Origin: Zopfochytrium polystomum
Lineage: Eukaryota > Chytridiomycota > Chytridiomycetes > Chytridiales > Chytridiaceae
Length of the DNA stretch: 64,000 nucleotides
Direction: 5' to 3'
Assembly: GCA_025765615.1 (NCBI GenBank)
Contig: JAIVFJ010000047.1
Location: forward strand, 62,001-126,000
Numbering within the stretch: the first letter of the stretch is position 1; the number at the start of each line of letters is the position of its first letter. A program made the translations under genes and the position numbers. Of the stretch, positions 49,784 to 60,243 are shown piece after piece. The notes beneath the pieces are model-generated. The model made no database searches, was not told the origin of the DNA, and saw only the letters and a list, made by a program, of their open reading frames with translations.

Positions 49784-50017
49784 ACTTTCTTAAGGGTTTC
49801 CACATTAGAAGCAGCAAGTTCCAGTACTTGAATCGAAGGGTCATCCATATACTGAACTTTTACCCAATACTTGTATGAACGAATAGGGCGAACACTGAAG
49901 ATACTAGTGCTGGATTGTAACAGACAGGAGAAATTAGGAATAAATTGGAGTCAGTGCAAAACCATTCAAGTGAGATATGATCATCTGGATGTTGTAAACT
50001 TACATGAAATTGAGCAT
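49784..50017 (-). pseudogene. 5' exons of the TIR-NACHT-ankyrin gene
   Basis: Exon 2 runs from 49909 (acceptor AATCCAG) to the array. It encodes SVRPIRSYKYWVKVQYMDDP and EL-AASNVETLKKV, and its last base after the insertion is at 33388. Exon 1 ends with donor AT|GTAAGT at 50004. The frame is open upstream of MLNF at 50017 (AALNLSGDSFCTNNAES), and an acceptor-like CAGTAG lies before it, so the true start may be further up. Phases fit across both introns only if the array and one copy of ACTTT are removed, which ties this stretch to the gene at 33 kb. Confidence 0.7.
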
Positions 50018-51026
50018 ACTTTCAGCGTTGTTGGTGCAGAATGAATCTCCACTAAGGTTTAATGCTGCCTACTGTCTCAGAGTGATAGAAAAAGGAATAA
50101 TTTCAATTAGACAAGAAGAAGAAACCCCGCGTTGGGAGTCTCACCGCAGAGAGATGGAAGGTCGAGGAGTTCTTTTTGGCTATGTTTTTCAAGCCAAGTT
50201 CGTCACAACAAGTGCAAGGCAATCAACAGTACCTACAATATTTATCGGCGTAGTCGAGCCGCTGTCTTGTAGAAAAAGCAAATGAAAGAACTTAGTAACT
50301 TGGTGAAGAGGTTGAGAGGGAAATAGAGTACCAGCTATTGAGTCGCGTAACGAGGATCGTCCGCACTGGGGTAGGCGGAGGCACTGGTCGTTTTTGTCGC
50401 TGGGGCGGTTGGGCGATCGGTCAATCGCTCGAACTTGTCGGTGATCGGCGACTGGCGAGGAAGAGGCGGTTGCGGGCCTTCGCCGTGTGAGCGTAGATAA
50501 AGAGTGTCAGGACAGCAGCGCCAGGACCACTCACGTCTCACTCAAAAGGCGATCTGGGTAGGAAGGCAGGCAAGGTAGCGACTGTGATGCGTGTTCGGAT
50601 GTGGTGTGTTTACTGCGGCAATATCCGAATGCGACCAGGTGGAAACAAAAGAAAAAAATTTGTTGTGTGTCTTGCGCCCGCCTTTCCGTGTGGAGGAGCT
50701 TCAAGTGTAGTGGTTCGCAGCAACTGAACTGACAGACAACATGCTGTGCGGAAAGGTAAGAAATTACGTGAGGAGAGGGAAAGGGGTTAGACGGAGACGA
50801 TTCTACGTTGCAAAGCTCTGGCCGTCATTTCGCTTCCGGGGGGAAGGAGTGCACTGCGACGTCAGCTCACCGTAATCGTTGCGACGGTTTAGACGGTTGA
50901 TGCGGGAACGGTGTTGTGAACAAGAACGCTGTCCTCACCTTGTTCTGTTTGTGTCCTTCACCTTTTCCTCTCCTTTCCTCTTCTCCGATTCTCCTTAAAT
51001 TTGTTTTGCCCACATGCCCAGTGATC
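50018..51026. other. Upstream region of the NLR-like gene; weak coding signals
   Basis: May hold further 5' exon(s) and the promoter of the NLR-like gene. A minus-strand frame at 50335-50541 ends SAYPSADDPRYATQ and could be the C-terminus of a GC-rich gene, but no other exon is evident. Confidence 0.3.
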
Positions 51027-51143
51027 ATGGGAACTTCTTCATCTCTGATCACTGTGCAGGTACTGTTCCCTTGACGTCGTTACCACTCCATTCATATCCT
51101 AACAATATATGGGAACTTCTTCATCTCTGATCACTGTGCAGGT
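51027..51143 (+). repeat. 35-bp direct repeat, two copies 82 bp apart
   Basis: ATGGGAACTTCTTCATCTCT plus the following 15 bases occurs at 51027-51061 and 51109-51143, exactly. Both copies start with ATG (MGTSSSLITVQ) and end CAGGT. Confidence 0.85.
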
Positions 51144-51978
51144 CGTCTCACTCCCGCTCAACAAACGGCGGCGGTGGAGTTGCATCAAAGGGACCAGCAA
51201 CAGCATAAGACATCAAGGGGCTCAGCCGCCGGCCAATCGCAATGCGCATGGGCAGGCGCCGCTGCCAACGTGAGCCCTCACGGATTTTCGTAGTGCCGCG
51301 CAGTGATCAGCGTTCGGCTCATACGTGCATGACACATTTCTTCGATTTTCAATGCGTTTTCCCACCCGAGAGACGACGAGTTTCACGATCGCGGCGCCGA
51401 CCAGCTTTTCCCGTCGCCGTTGAGTGGGGAGGGCGTGAGGGCGTGAGGTTAAGAAAAAATGGATTGTACTTTCCGTTGCAGATGGTGGGTCGATTGGCGT
51501 TTCCGCGATCTCCAAGGTGAATTTGACTGCAACAGTTTGGGTGAGACGATACGGCAAGGGGGTTTGAACGAGAGGAAGAGACCATGTTTGCTGATTGGCA
51601 AGTTTTGGAGATGGACTGGCGAACGAAGCGGGGAAAATCCGCTCCTCTGCAGTTCGGAAGATGAATGGGCCAGTGGGAAGAATTGGCCTCGCGCGATCGG
51701 TGGGGGTTGCTTTTGGCCGTGTCCTTCGTTGACGAGTATTCACGGCGATGAACGACTGGGCGCTGTTGAGCGGAGTTTGAAAACAATCGTTGTTGGCCGG
51801 TCACATTTCCATTTATTCTACCCATTCCCACTCGGGACACCCCAGCCTCATAAGAAAAATAAAAAGCAAAAGGAAACGCACGGACACGCGTCACACGACA
51901 AACACAAGACAGACCCATACACACACACATCACACACATATACGCACACATGCACACGAACACAAGCAAGCAAGAGAA
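51144..51978. other. Spacer
   Basis: No supported gene. CA-rich repeats near 51915-51960 precede the 3' end of the next minus-strand gene. Confidence 0.4.
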
Positions 51979-52491
51979 TCAGTTCTTCTTGTACAGCGCG
52001 GCAAAAGCCTCCATCTGTCCCTTGAGCATGGCCTCGGTGTTGACCCTGATCTGCAGGTCGTCGGCGTACGAGCCGTCCGCGTTCTTGACGGGCAAGCTCT
52101 TGAGCCCCCACCTGACGGTGGTCCTCTTGCCGCCGTCCACGGGCTCAAACTTGACCAGCGACAGGAAGGCGGTCCACGGGATGACGCCGAAGGGGTTCAT
52201 TTCAAACAAGATGGACGGGACCTGGTCCGCACCAGCATCGGCGGCGTCGGGCAGGCCAACGGCGAGAATCGTCTCGTAAGCGTCGACGGCGGCGAGGTAC
52301 CGCTTGAGGCCGACTTTCCCGCGGCCGACGCCGTCGACGACGATCTTGTTTGATGCGATGAAGATCTTGTCGATCCAGTCGAGGCAGACCTGGGCGGGCG
52401 GTCCGTCGACTTCTTGGACGATGTCGTAGGTGTCCTTGTACTCAAAGTCGGCGTAGGCTTGGGCGGACTTGGGGTCGAGGAGCGAGGGCAT
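51979..52491 (-). CDS. SRPBCC/START-fold ligand-binding-like protein
   Basis: A single exon of 170 residues from ATG 52491. The layout is an N-terminal helix/strand, a central VDAYETILAVGLPD strand, FLSLVKFEPVDGGKRTTVRW (paired long strands) and a C-terminal amphipathic helix (NTEAMLKGQMEAFAALYKKN). This strand-rich body closed by a long helix, at about 150-170 residues, is the usual plan of the SRPBCC (Bet v1/polyketide-cyclase-like) superfamily. No ligand or catalytic residue can be assigned. No signal peptide is seen, so it is probably cytosolic. A CATAAATA-type TATA-like sequence lies about 130 bp upstream. Confidence 0.6.
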   Translation of the reverse strand: MPSLLDPKSAQAYADFEYKDTYDIVQEVDGPPAQVCLDWIDKIFIASNKIVVDGVGRGKVGLKRYLAAVDAYETILAVGLPDAADAGADQVPSILFEMNPFGVIPWTAFLSLVKFEPVDGGKRTTVRWGLKSLPVKNADGSYADDLQIRVNTEAMLKGQMEAFAALYKKN

Positions 52492-52986
52492 GGTTTGGTT
52501 TGGTTGAGTGGGTAACTAGCAAAGGTTGGGTGTGGGTGGTTGGTTGGGTTGGTTACGGGGGGGGCTGGGATGCGAGAAGACTTGGAATGCGGTGTGAGTG
52601 GAGGGAATTAAACGCCGTTTATTTATGGAGAAGCGAAGCGATACACGCCCACGCGGCCACATTTCAAATGTGTGTTGTGTGAGTAAGTGAGTGTGTGTGA
52701 GCGTGAGACATTGGATAGACGAGACAGACACACAGACGGGCAGACAGACAGACAGACAGACGAAAGCCGAAAAGCATTACAATTTCACAACAGCAACAAC
52801 AACATTTACCCACAAAACAGCACGCCGCCGCCGCCACGTAATGGTCAATCAATGCAAAAGGCTCGGTTCCCACGGGGCCGCGTCAGCGGCAGAAAACAAG
52901 CAGCTGAGCGCTGGGCCCGCGCCCGCCACATTCAACTGGAACACCACCTTTGATGTTTTTCCGCTCGCTTCCGAGCCGGGCCGCGG

Positions 52987-52991
<5 letters not shown>

Positions 52992-53084
<93 letters not shown>
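52992..53084. repeat. (CT)n microsatellite
   Basis: More than 90 bases of CT with rare interruptions. Confidence 0.9.
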
Positions 53085-53324
53085 GCTGTCTCTGAGGACC
53101 GAACGCCAGAGTCGCGGAAGAAAACAGTTTCGCATCATGCATCCGGCCCTTTATGTGCGGAAAGAGCCTTCCCTTTTTGGCAGCACCAACAAATTTGTTT
53201 CCCTTTTGGGTTGTTTCACATTTTGCAGTATTATTAGTAATGGCTGTGTTTTTTGTTTTCTTCGCATGTGTGTTCACACTTCCGCACAGCGTGGAAGGGG
53301 GCAATGTCAACGAGCGATTCATTC

Positions 53325-53373
53325 CTTTCATTCATTCATTCATTCATTCATTCATTCATTCATTCATTCATTC
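53325..53373. repeat. (ATTC)n tetranucleotide repeat
   Basis: About eleven consecutive ATTC units. Confidence 0.9.
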
Positions 53374-53548
53374 GTTTGGTATTTCATTCGTATTGGCGAT
53401 GGGTGGGGGATGAATGGATGGTGATGATGGCGATGCGAAACAATAAAATCATACTCCGTGTTTTGCCGTTTGCTCGGCTTCCTGTGAGCGAGGAGCGAGG
53501 AGCGAGGAGTTCGCGATGCGCCCTCACTCGACGCTCTGGCCTCAAGCT

Positions 53549-53576
53549 CCCCCCCCCCCCCCCCCCCCCCCCCCCC
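53549..53576. repeat. 28-base C homopolymer
   Basis: An uninterrupted C run. The true length is likely uncertain in any sequencing technology. Confidence 0.85.
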
Positions 53577-53649
53577 TTGCGCCAAAAAAGTCACGCCCAC
53601 TTTACCACAAGCTCCTCCTCACTCCTACACCCCTCGTCACCCCGCGGAC

Positions 53650-54991
53650 AGAAACTGCTGCGACTTCGGCGACACGACGACCAACTAGCACCTAAATTGC
53701 ACCGACGGCCGCGACAAGGACATTGTTCTGAACAAGCTCAACATCCACGGCCCCTCACCAGAGAACCTCTTTCAGCTGACCGCCCTGAAAACCCTGTACC
53801 ACGCACCCTCACACCCAACGATTCCATCGCTGAACGATGGATACCTAAACGCCTCCCAAACGCGCAATTCCAACTGCTGACGAGAGCTGATTGCATTTTC
53901 TTCCCCCAGAAACCTCGAATCGAACCAGATCAACGGAAGCGTGCCCGACCCGATCGGAAACCTGGTCCAGCTGCGCTACCTGTCGCTGGTCGGCAACCAG
54001 GTGGAGGGAAAGCTGCCCGACGTGTTTGGATGGATGCAGAGCCTCAATATATTGCGAGTTTTATTCCCCCTTTTGATATTTTTGCTTTCTTCTTCTTTTT
54101 TAAGGGTGGTCCAACTACCTATTCCTTTCGCCCGCGTTGACAAAACCACATTTTTTCAGTTCTGTCGGCCAGAACAAATTCACCAGCACCATCCCGCCTT
54201 CGCTTGGCACCGTCACATCTCTTGTTGGGTTGTGAGTGTCGCGTTTCAGCTGCCGATTTCATTTTTTGATGGAGATACCAACTCGCTCTTGCTTTCTCTC
54301 TTGCTAACTTACGCAATTTTCTACATACCAATATTGCGAACTTCAAGCGGAATCGAGCGTCAGCTCGTCTACGGTGACGTTCCTTTTTCGATGGGAAGTC
54401 TTCCAAATTTGCAAAATTTCTTCATGGACGTCATTTGGTACGACGAGCGTTCACTGATACGATCACTAATGAACTTGACCCGTGGGGGAAAAAAAAAAAC
54501 ATTGCGAAATGACGCAGTATCAATACCTACACGCTTCCCTCAACATCGCCCGACTCGGCGGACTGCAGTAAGCACACGCCATCCCCCGGGTCGATTTTTT
54601 CCTCTTGCCCTAGATATATTCATAGTGACCGGCGCGACCGCAGACCCGGCCGCGGCGTACGTTCCCCTTCACGTGGGTGCCACTCCGACAGGGTACCACC
54701 CCCACACCGCAGCAGCCTTTCCCCAACCCGGCGTACGGTAGCTACAGCCCCGCGGACGGCCCCTACGCACCCACTGCGCCACTCTCCAACGGTATCCCCG
54801 CCACCGCCGCCGCCACCTCAGGTCTTCGGTGGAAGTACGAGTTCACGGGAGTCGGGGCGACGAAGAGCGGTCGGTTGTGGGGGGAGGAAGGAGAGGACGC
54901 ACCGCGGCCGCCGACGTACACGCCGGCGAGAGGAGGAGGAGGGAGGGCCGGTTGGAGTGGGTCCGGGAGTGAGAGGATGGCGGGCGCGTGA
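53650..54991 (+). pseudogene. Leucine-rich-repeat receptor-like gene, probably broken
   Basis: Small exons join in phase: NCTDGRDKDIVLNKL...LTALKTL, then NLESNQINGSVPDPIGNLVQ...LPDVFGWMQSLNI, then SVGQNKFTSTIPPSLGTVTS, then QLVYGDVPFSMGSLPNLQNF, then INTYTLPSTSPDSADC. These are plant-type LRRs (L--N-I-G-VP--IG-L--L). The exon ending LNI uses a GC donor (TT|GCGAGT). Upstream, RNCCDFGDTTTN reads like an LRR N-cap but is followed by an in-frame TAG (53686-53688). No transmembrane helix is visible before the Pro/Gly-rich tail (NPAYGSYSPADGPYAPT, stop at 54989-54991). Either exons are missed or the gene has decayed. Confidence 0.55.
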
Positions 54992-55942
54992 AGTGGTTCG
55001 GAGGGGGTTCGCTTTTTTTTTGCACCCAAAGTCGTCCATGGGACTGTTGGTTTTTTTTTTTTTTTTTTAATTGTTGTGGTTGTTCTCAACCTGGATCGAA
55101 TATGCTTTTTTTTTTGTTGCGGAGCAATTGTAGTCCCCAATCATTCGATTTCTCTCTTTGTGATACTACTTGACGGACCTTTTTGGCTCTTTTGACTGCC
55201 AATAAATGATAGTGGCGCGTCAAGGTTGGCCAAGGCTAGCGAATCACTGTTGGGGTTCCCAAAGGGCGCAGCCGCGGTCGTTTGCGCACCCAACACGGGG
55301 CGGACAGTTGGAGGGGACCCCCGCGGTGGAAGTGGGCGGCGAATAGGTGGCGGCCAATAGGAGGCAGCCTTCGACATGCTTGAAGGTCTTGTACCAACTC
55401 GGGGGCTGTCGCTTCCAAGCGATAGCGAGACAGACTGACGATTGCTTCGTCGGGGGCAAACCACTCCCCCCGTCTGCTCACCCTCGTATTGCAGTTTTAA
55501 TAAGTCGTCGCCGGTCATCGTGTCGGCACGGGAGAGGGTGCTGTCTCGTCCTTCAAAAAGGCCGTCCCTTCTTCCCTAAATTGATGTTCGGCGTTTATTG
55601 ATTGCTGATGGTTCACTGAAGAAACACAGTAAAAGTCGAACTTCTTCATGGTAGCGCCCAGTCCGGAAATGTTGCCAGGTAGGCCAATTCAAAATCGAAA
55701 TTTATCCGTGAAGCTTGCGGCTGCTAACCCTCATCCTGTTTGCATTAACAAGTGCCTGAACTTGATCATATGTTGCCTGATCGGCGCCATTCTCGAAACT
55801 TTGAGCAATAGCCTCCGTGTTCGCCCAAGTGCTGTCTTCGTCGTGGCCGGCGTAGTAGAAAAGGCGCAGCGCCCTGTTCGCTTTCAGCTGCTTGCGAATT
55901 TCCTTAATGTTGTCCGGTTCCGCTGGAGGAGCGACCTGGGAG
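54992..55942. other. Spacer
   Basis: No supported gene; T runs near 55012-55068. Confidence 0.45.
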
Positions 55943-57089
55943 TCACCAAGCTTTTTGTTCCCAGTCCGTCAACGGAATCACGTCGTTTTGCACGGAAAGC
56001 TCCACAAGCGCGGTCGCACGCGAGTCGGCGACGTGCGAGAAGAACCGCGCCCACGTGCACGCATCCTCTCTCCAACGAGACTTCCACGTCGCCCTGCAGT
56101 TTGTCAGCTTGACGCGCTCCAACACCTCCGCGTGCGCTGCCATAAACTCGACAAGCCCCATGTCCACATTAAGTTCACCACCTCCAGCTCCCGCAGCCGA
56201 CGGCATCGCCGCAACAAAGGTCTCCTTGTTAAGCCCAAATCCCGAGTGCTGACCCTCTCCAATCGGGTTCCTGCTCGTGCGCGACGATCCGCAACGCCCG
56301 CAGCTCTTCCGCCGCCGTAAAGAAATGCCAAACCAGGTCCCCGCTCACAAACTCTTCGTACCCCTCCATGTCGTTCAACCGCCACTCTTGAATGCGGTCT
56401 CCCCACAGTCCGATCGACAGCCTCTCCAGCCTGCCCGCGAACGCGCGCCAGCCCTCCGTTCCCCAGCTCGTCGCGTTCTTTGGCGGTAACGACCGCACGT
56501 CGAGCGCCCGCACGGCCCCGTTTGCCGCCAGCGCCCGCCAGGCGTCGGACGCGGCGCGCCGCCAGTGGTAGCGTTCTTCCCTGCTCGGCGCTTGGTCTAC
56601 GTCCTCGAGGACCTCGCAGATGTGGATGCTCCCGACGTCACCGTAGAATGCCGCGGCCCCAGTTGCCCGACGACAGGTCGTCGTGGGGCCGGAACGCCAT
56701 CGTGAACGAAGACACGTGAGGGAGCGTCTCGCCGCGAAGGAGCGCGATCGCGGTTCCGGCCTCAGCTCTGTGACTGGGAGCCTTGACCGAGCGGATTCGT
56801 TGTCGGAGTCGTCGGCGTCGTCGCCCTCGTCACCGTCGTCGGGGCGGTTTGGAAAGAGGAAGAAATCGAATTGCAAGTGTTCTGCGTGGGAGCCGCGGGT
56901 GGCAACGGCGGCGTCGATCGCTGCGGAGTCAATAGCCAAGTTCGTGAAGCGAATGCCGCGAAAGAGGAGTGGGGTCACGGCGGCGCGCGTGTGGCGCGAG
57001 AGGACGCTGAGGGTGCAGCGATCGTGCAGGCTGGGGAGATAGGTCGCAACGTCTTGCAGGACTTCGGCGGGGAGGGACTGGAAGGGCAT
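55943..57089 (-). pseudogene. F-box protein gene (family A, copy B), frameshifted
   Basis: From ATG 57089: MPFQSLPAEVLQDVATYLPS and CTLSVLSRHTRAAVTPLLFR form a clear F-box. The natural reading then moves to another frame (IALLRGETLPHVSSFTMAFR), returns (DVGSIHICEVLEDV, SDAWRALAANGAVRALDVRS, NDMEGYEEFVSGDLVWHF), stops at 56229, and continues in two further frames (RRLRELEVVNL, then GLVEFMAAHAEVLERVKLTN to TDWEQKAW). At least four frame changes argue for decay, unless they are sequence errors. It is homologous to 806-1405. Confidence 0.65.
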
Positions 57090-57975
57090 CGAAGACAGTA
57101 GCCGAGCGGTCGCGCTACTCCGTCACGGTTAAGTTGGGTAGTAACTTCGTGAACGTTGCGTGTGCCGAGGGTTGACAAGGTTGTGCTGTCCCATCGTTGC
57201 ACTCTTATGTTGTCCGCTCACTCCTCATTGCAAAGTAACACATCGCGGCTTCCCCCCCCCCCCCCCCCCCCTCGCAACGCCCCAACGCTCCCCACGCATG
57301 AACGTGCTCTTGCCGCTTATTAGGGAAGAAGGTCAGTGTGGCGTTGTTGCGCCCGTCGCCACCTTTACAACTTCTCCTGTGAAAGCGAAAGGCTTCCACC
57401 GCCGATACGGCCAAGAAGCGTGGGTGTCATGGTTGCACTCAGTGTGCCTGTTCCAAGAGACCGGCTTGTCCAGGAAATCAATTGAGAAAAGAGTTGACCA
57501 ACAAACACCCACGACCGCGCAGTCCCGGCTGCCGTCAGAGTCGTGATCCATCCGCACGAGCCCTCACCGAAGGCACACGACTCTCCGCCAACAGCAAAAG
57601 TATCGACCGAAATAGTATTTGCATCATTGCAACGAGAGCGGGACTCGCTGCCGCGCTGATTTGGAATCGGACTCCCCGCCCTGGCGATCCATCGCACGCA
57701 TCGTCGACTAAGGCTTCGCCGTAGGAAACGTGGTCGGGTTGCACTGGTTCCTCTATGGCTATTCGCATTTCTCGGACAAGCCGGACTCGGAGGGGTTTCC
57801 GCGTATCAGCCTCGCCTGATGCCGCCAAGGCAGCCGGCAGGCTCGGCGGCGGCAGGCCCAAGAAGTTGGCATCGCCTCATCCCCTCTTGATGGCTGCTGA
57901 TGCCCTTCCCAATTTTCGCAGTTAGAGCCACTTTTACGGAGTCTTGCAGGCACTCTCCAAAGGCGATCCAAAAGC
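57090..57975. other. Spacer
   Basis: No supported gene. A 20-base C run lies at 57252-57271. Confidence 0.45.
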
Positions 57976-58045
57976 GCCCCCACGACGAATTGAACGCCGA
58001 TCTTCACCGATATTTGTGATGTCATGACCATTAGACTACAAGGGC
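57976..58045 (-). pseudogene. tRNA-Asp-like pseudogene
   Basis: A cloverleaf-like sequence with acceptor arms GCCCTTG/TGGGGGC, an A-box TAGTCTAATGG, a B-box GTTCAATTC and a 5-bp T stem. The body ATGACATCAC...GGTGAAGATCG is that of eukaryotic tRNA-Asp, but the anticodon loop is AAATATC-like and one base short, so no GTC anticodon is present. Confidence 0.6.
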
Positions 58046-58841
58046 CTAGATTGTTGTAGTCCAGCAGGCGTAACAAAATTCACAATGAACATGATTCGAA
58101 AATGGAATGAAACTGTGCCACTAAAATTAATTATCCAATCAACCAGCAGAGAGCAGAGAAGTGAACGAAAGGCTATCAGCCTCCTTCCTTTTGAAGGATG
58201 CACCAAAGTACTTTACGAGGCTGATGGCGGTTAAGGGGAAGAACCCTCCAGACAAGCGAGGTGTATGGAGTTTTCTTCCGTCGATCAGCGCCATTTTGTT
58301 TTGCGCCAGACGGAAGCCGTGGTGGTCACGTCCATTCTGGTCTGTTCGTCGAGCAGCAGGATGGCCGGCGCGCGGGAAACATTCACAGTGGGGGGTGAAA
58401 CCTGGGGCCATCCACTCTGCATCATCATCTGATCCAGCAGTTTTTCTGTTCGGAGGCACGGCAGGCAAAGCGAGGTGAATGGCCTGGACAGTACAGGCTT
58501 GCTCCTAAAATGAGGCTAAGGTTGGGTAACTGTTCCATGTTGGGGTACCAATAGTTGCATGAAAACTTGCTTCAATTTCAGTTTAATCCAGCACCCCAAA
58601 GGGGAGCTGGATTATCCATATCTTGCGACAAGGTGGTTAAACCGGAGCCTTCCGATATCTTATTTTGACACGACAAGCTCACTGCGATTCTTCCTCGAAA
58701 TGTCGGTATTTGACCAGACCCATACCAAAGGAGTGGGGGTTCATTTGAAGGAGATATGAAGAACACTGAAACACTTTACAACATGGTCGAAAAAAAAACA
58801 AGAAACTTGCGAGTGACTGTAAATGGCACGACTGGGGATGG
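58046..58841. other. Spacer with short inverted repeat
   Basis: No supported gene. A perfect-looking hairpin (TCCAGCACCCC/GGGGAGCTGGA) lies near 58587-58613. Confidence 0.45.
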
Positions 58842-60037
58842 TCAACGAGTCTCAGTTTTCTCCGCCTTTGCACCGTAGCGCTGCTCGCGGATCGTCGGAA
58901 TCCCCAAATCCTGACGCCGGGACTTTGACGCCGGGTCAAAGTACGGCTTCTCGCCCAACGACACAACCCGGTCCCCGACCCTCTTCCCTCCGTCGTAATC
59001 CCACGTCGCCGTGTGCACCGTACTCCTGTTATCCCAGATCGCCACGTCGTTCTTGTTCCACTTGAATCGCACGTGCAGGTCGTGGTTCTCTGCGTTCAGC
59101 CGGAACAGGTACTGCAGCACCGCGTCCGACTCGTCCTTGGACAGCTCGTTGATGTGCTGCGTGAACGTGCGCGATACGAACACTCCCTTCCAGCCCGTCA
59201 CTGGGTTCGTTCGGATCAAAGGGTGCACCGCCACGTACTTGTCGCCCGTGTTCTCCGGCGCGCCGCGCACCTCGCGCGTCTTGAGCCCGCGCAGGTCCGC
59301 GATCGTCTTGAAGATGGGCGCGCCGTGCGTCGCAGTCAGGCCCTCCAAGAAAGCGGCGAACGCCGGCGTAAGCCGGTCGTACAGCTCGTAGGCGCTGCCC
59401 CACAGCGTGTCGCCGCCGGTCTCCGGGAGGGTGTGGATCTTGAGGATCGCGTAGTCGCTGGGGACCGGCTCGAACGTGATGTCGCTGTGCCACCCAGTGC
59501 TTGCGAGGTCTGAGCGCGGCCCCGCCGTGTAGTAGTCGTTCCGCCCCTCGGACGTGATCTCGCTGATCTCTTCGCCGTGCTCCGAGAACGAGATGATCGG
59601 GTGCACGTGCAGCTTGGACGTCGCGGGCTTGCCCGTCAGCTCGCCGAGGCGGCGGCCCAGCTCCAGTTGCTCCTCGATGGTGATCTCTTGGTTGCGGAAG
59701 AACACGACGTTGCGTCGGGAGACCGTGATGGCGAGGTCGCGGATGAGGTTGTCGGAGTTTTCGGCTGGCAATGGCGAAAAATAAATGGGATGAAAGCATG
59801 TATGGATCAAAAAATCGACGAACCCTTGAGAAGCTGGGCAAGCTGCACGCCGGGTTGAAATTCAGTTCCAATGTGAGGCGTCACATCAAAGCGCTCGAAC
59901 TTGTCGAGAGCCCCAGAGAGAGCGAGGGGCTTCTTCAGCAGGAGTGGCGATGCCTGCTGGGCCGTGCTGTCTTTAAGAGTCAAGGCTGAAACGGCAGAGG
60001 CAGCGGCTTCGACGTCGGCAGAGGCGGGAGGGGTCAT
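58842..60037 (-). CDS. TauD/TfdA-family Fe(II)/2-oxoglutarate dioxygenase
   Basis: Model: complement(58842..59764, 59824..60037), 378 residues. Exon 1 starts MTPPASADVEAAASAVSALT; donor AAG G|GTTCGT, acceptor TTGCCAG, phase 1 fits (LLK-AENSDNLIRDL). Family landmarks: VSRRNVVFFRNQEI, LGRRLGELTG, the Fe-binding HxD in TGWHSDITFEPVPSDY, ETGGDTLWGSAYELYDRL, HPLIRTNPVTGWKGVFVS, and the distal His in NRSTVHTATWDYDG with the downstream Arg for 2-oxoglutarate. This is the plan of fungal sulfonate/2-oxoglutarate dioxygenases (TauD; Jlp1 in yeast), which release sulfite from sulfonates. The exact substrate is not readable. A TATA-like CATAAATA lies about 85 bp upstream. Confidence 0.85.
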
Positions 60038-60190
60038 AATTGGCTATAATGGAGACTGGGCGAGGTGTTTGAAGGGAGGTAAGTGCTAGATTATATGGCT
60101 GCAGATCTCTCAGACCTCCATATTTATGGAAGCTCGGTTGGATGAACAACGAAGGACAGAGGCAGAGGGTTTGATTGATTGAGTATGTGA

Positions 60191-60243
<53 letters not shown>

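Larger units (their letters stand above)
52492..53649. other. Repeat-rich spacer
   Basis: No supported gene. It contains a long CT microsatellite, an ATTC repeat and a C homopolymer (listed separately). Confidence 0.5.

Noticed and set aside
51222..51743. 173-codon minus-strand frame
   Set aside because: Composition looks random, with no domain; the plus strand is equally open.
58842..59871. 280-codon minus-strand frame overlapping the dioxygenase
   Set aside because: It is the Arg/Ala-rich shadow of the TauD exon; HxD and distal His are only in the chosen frame.
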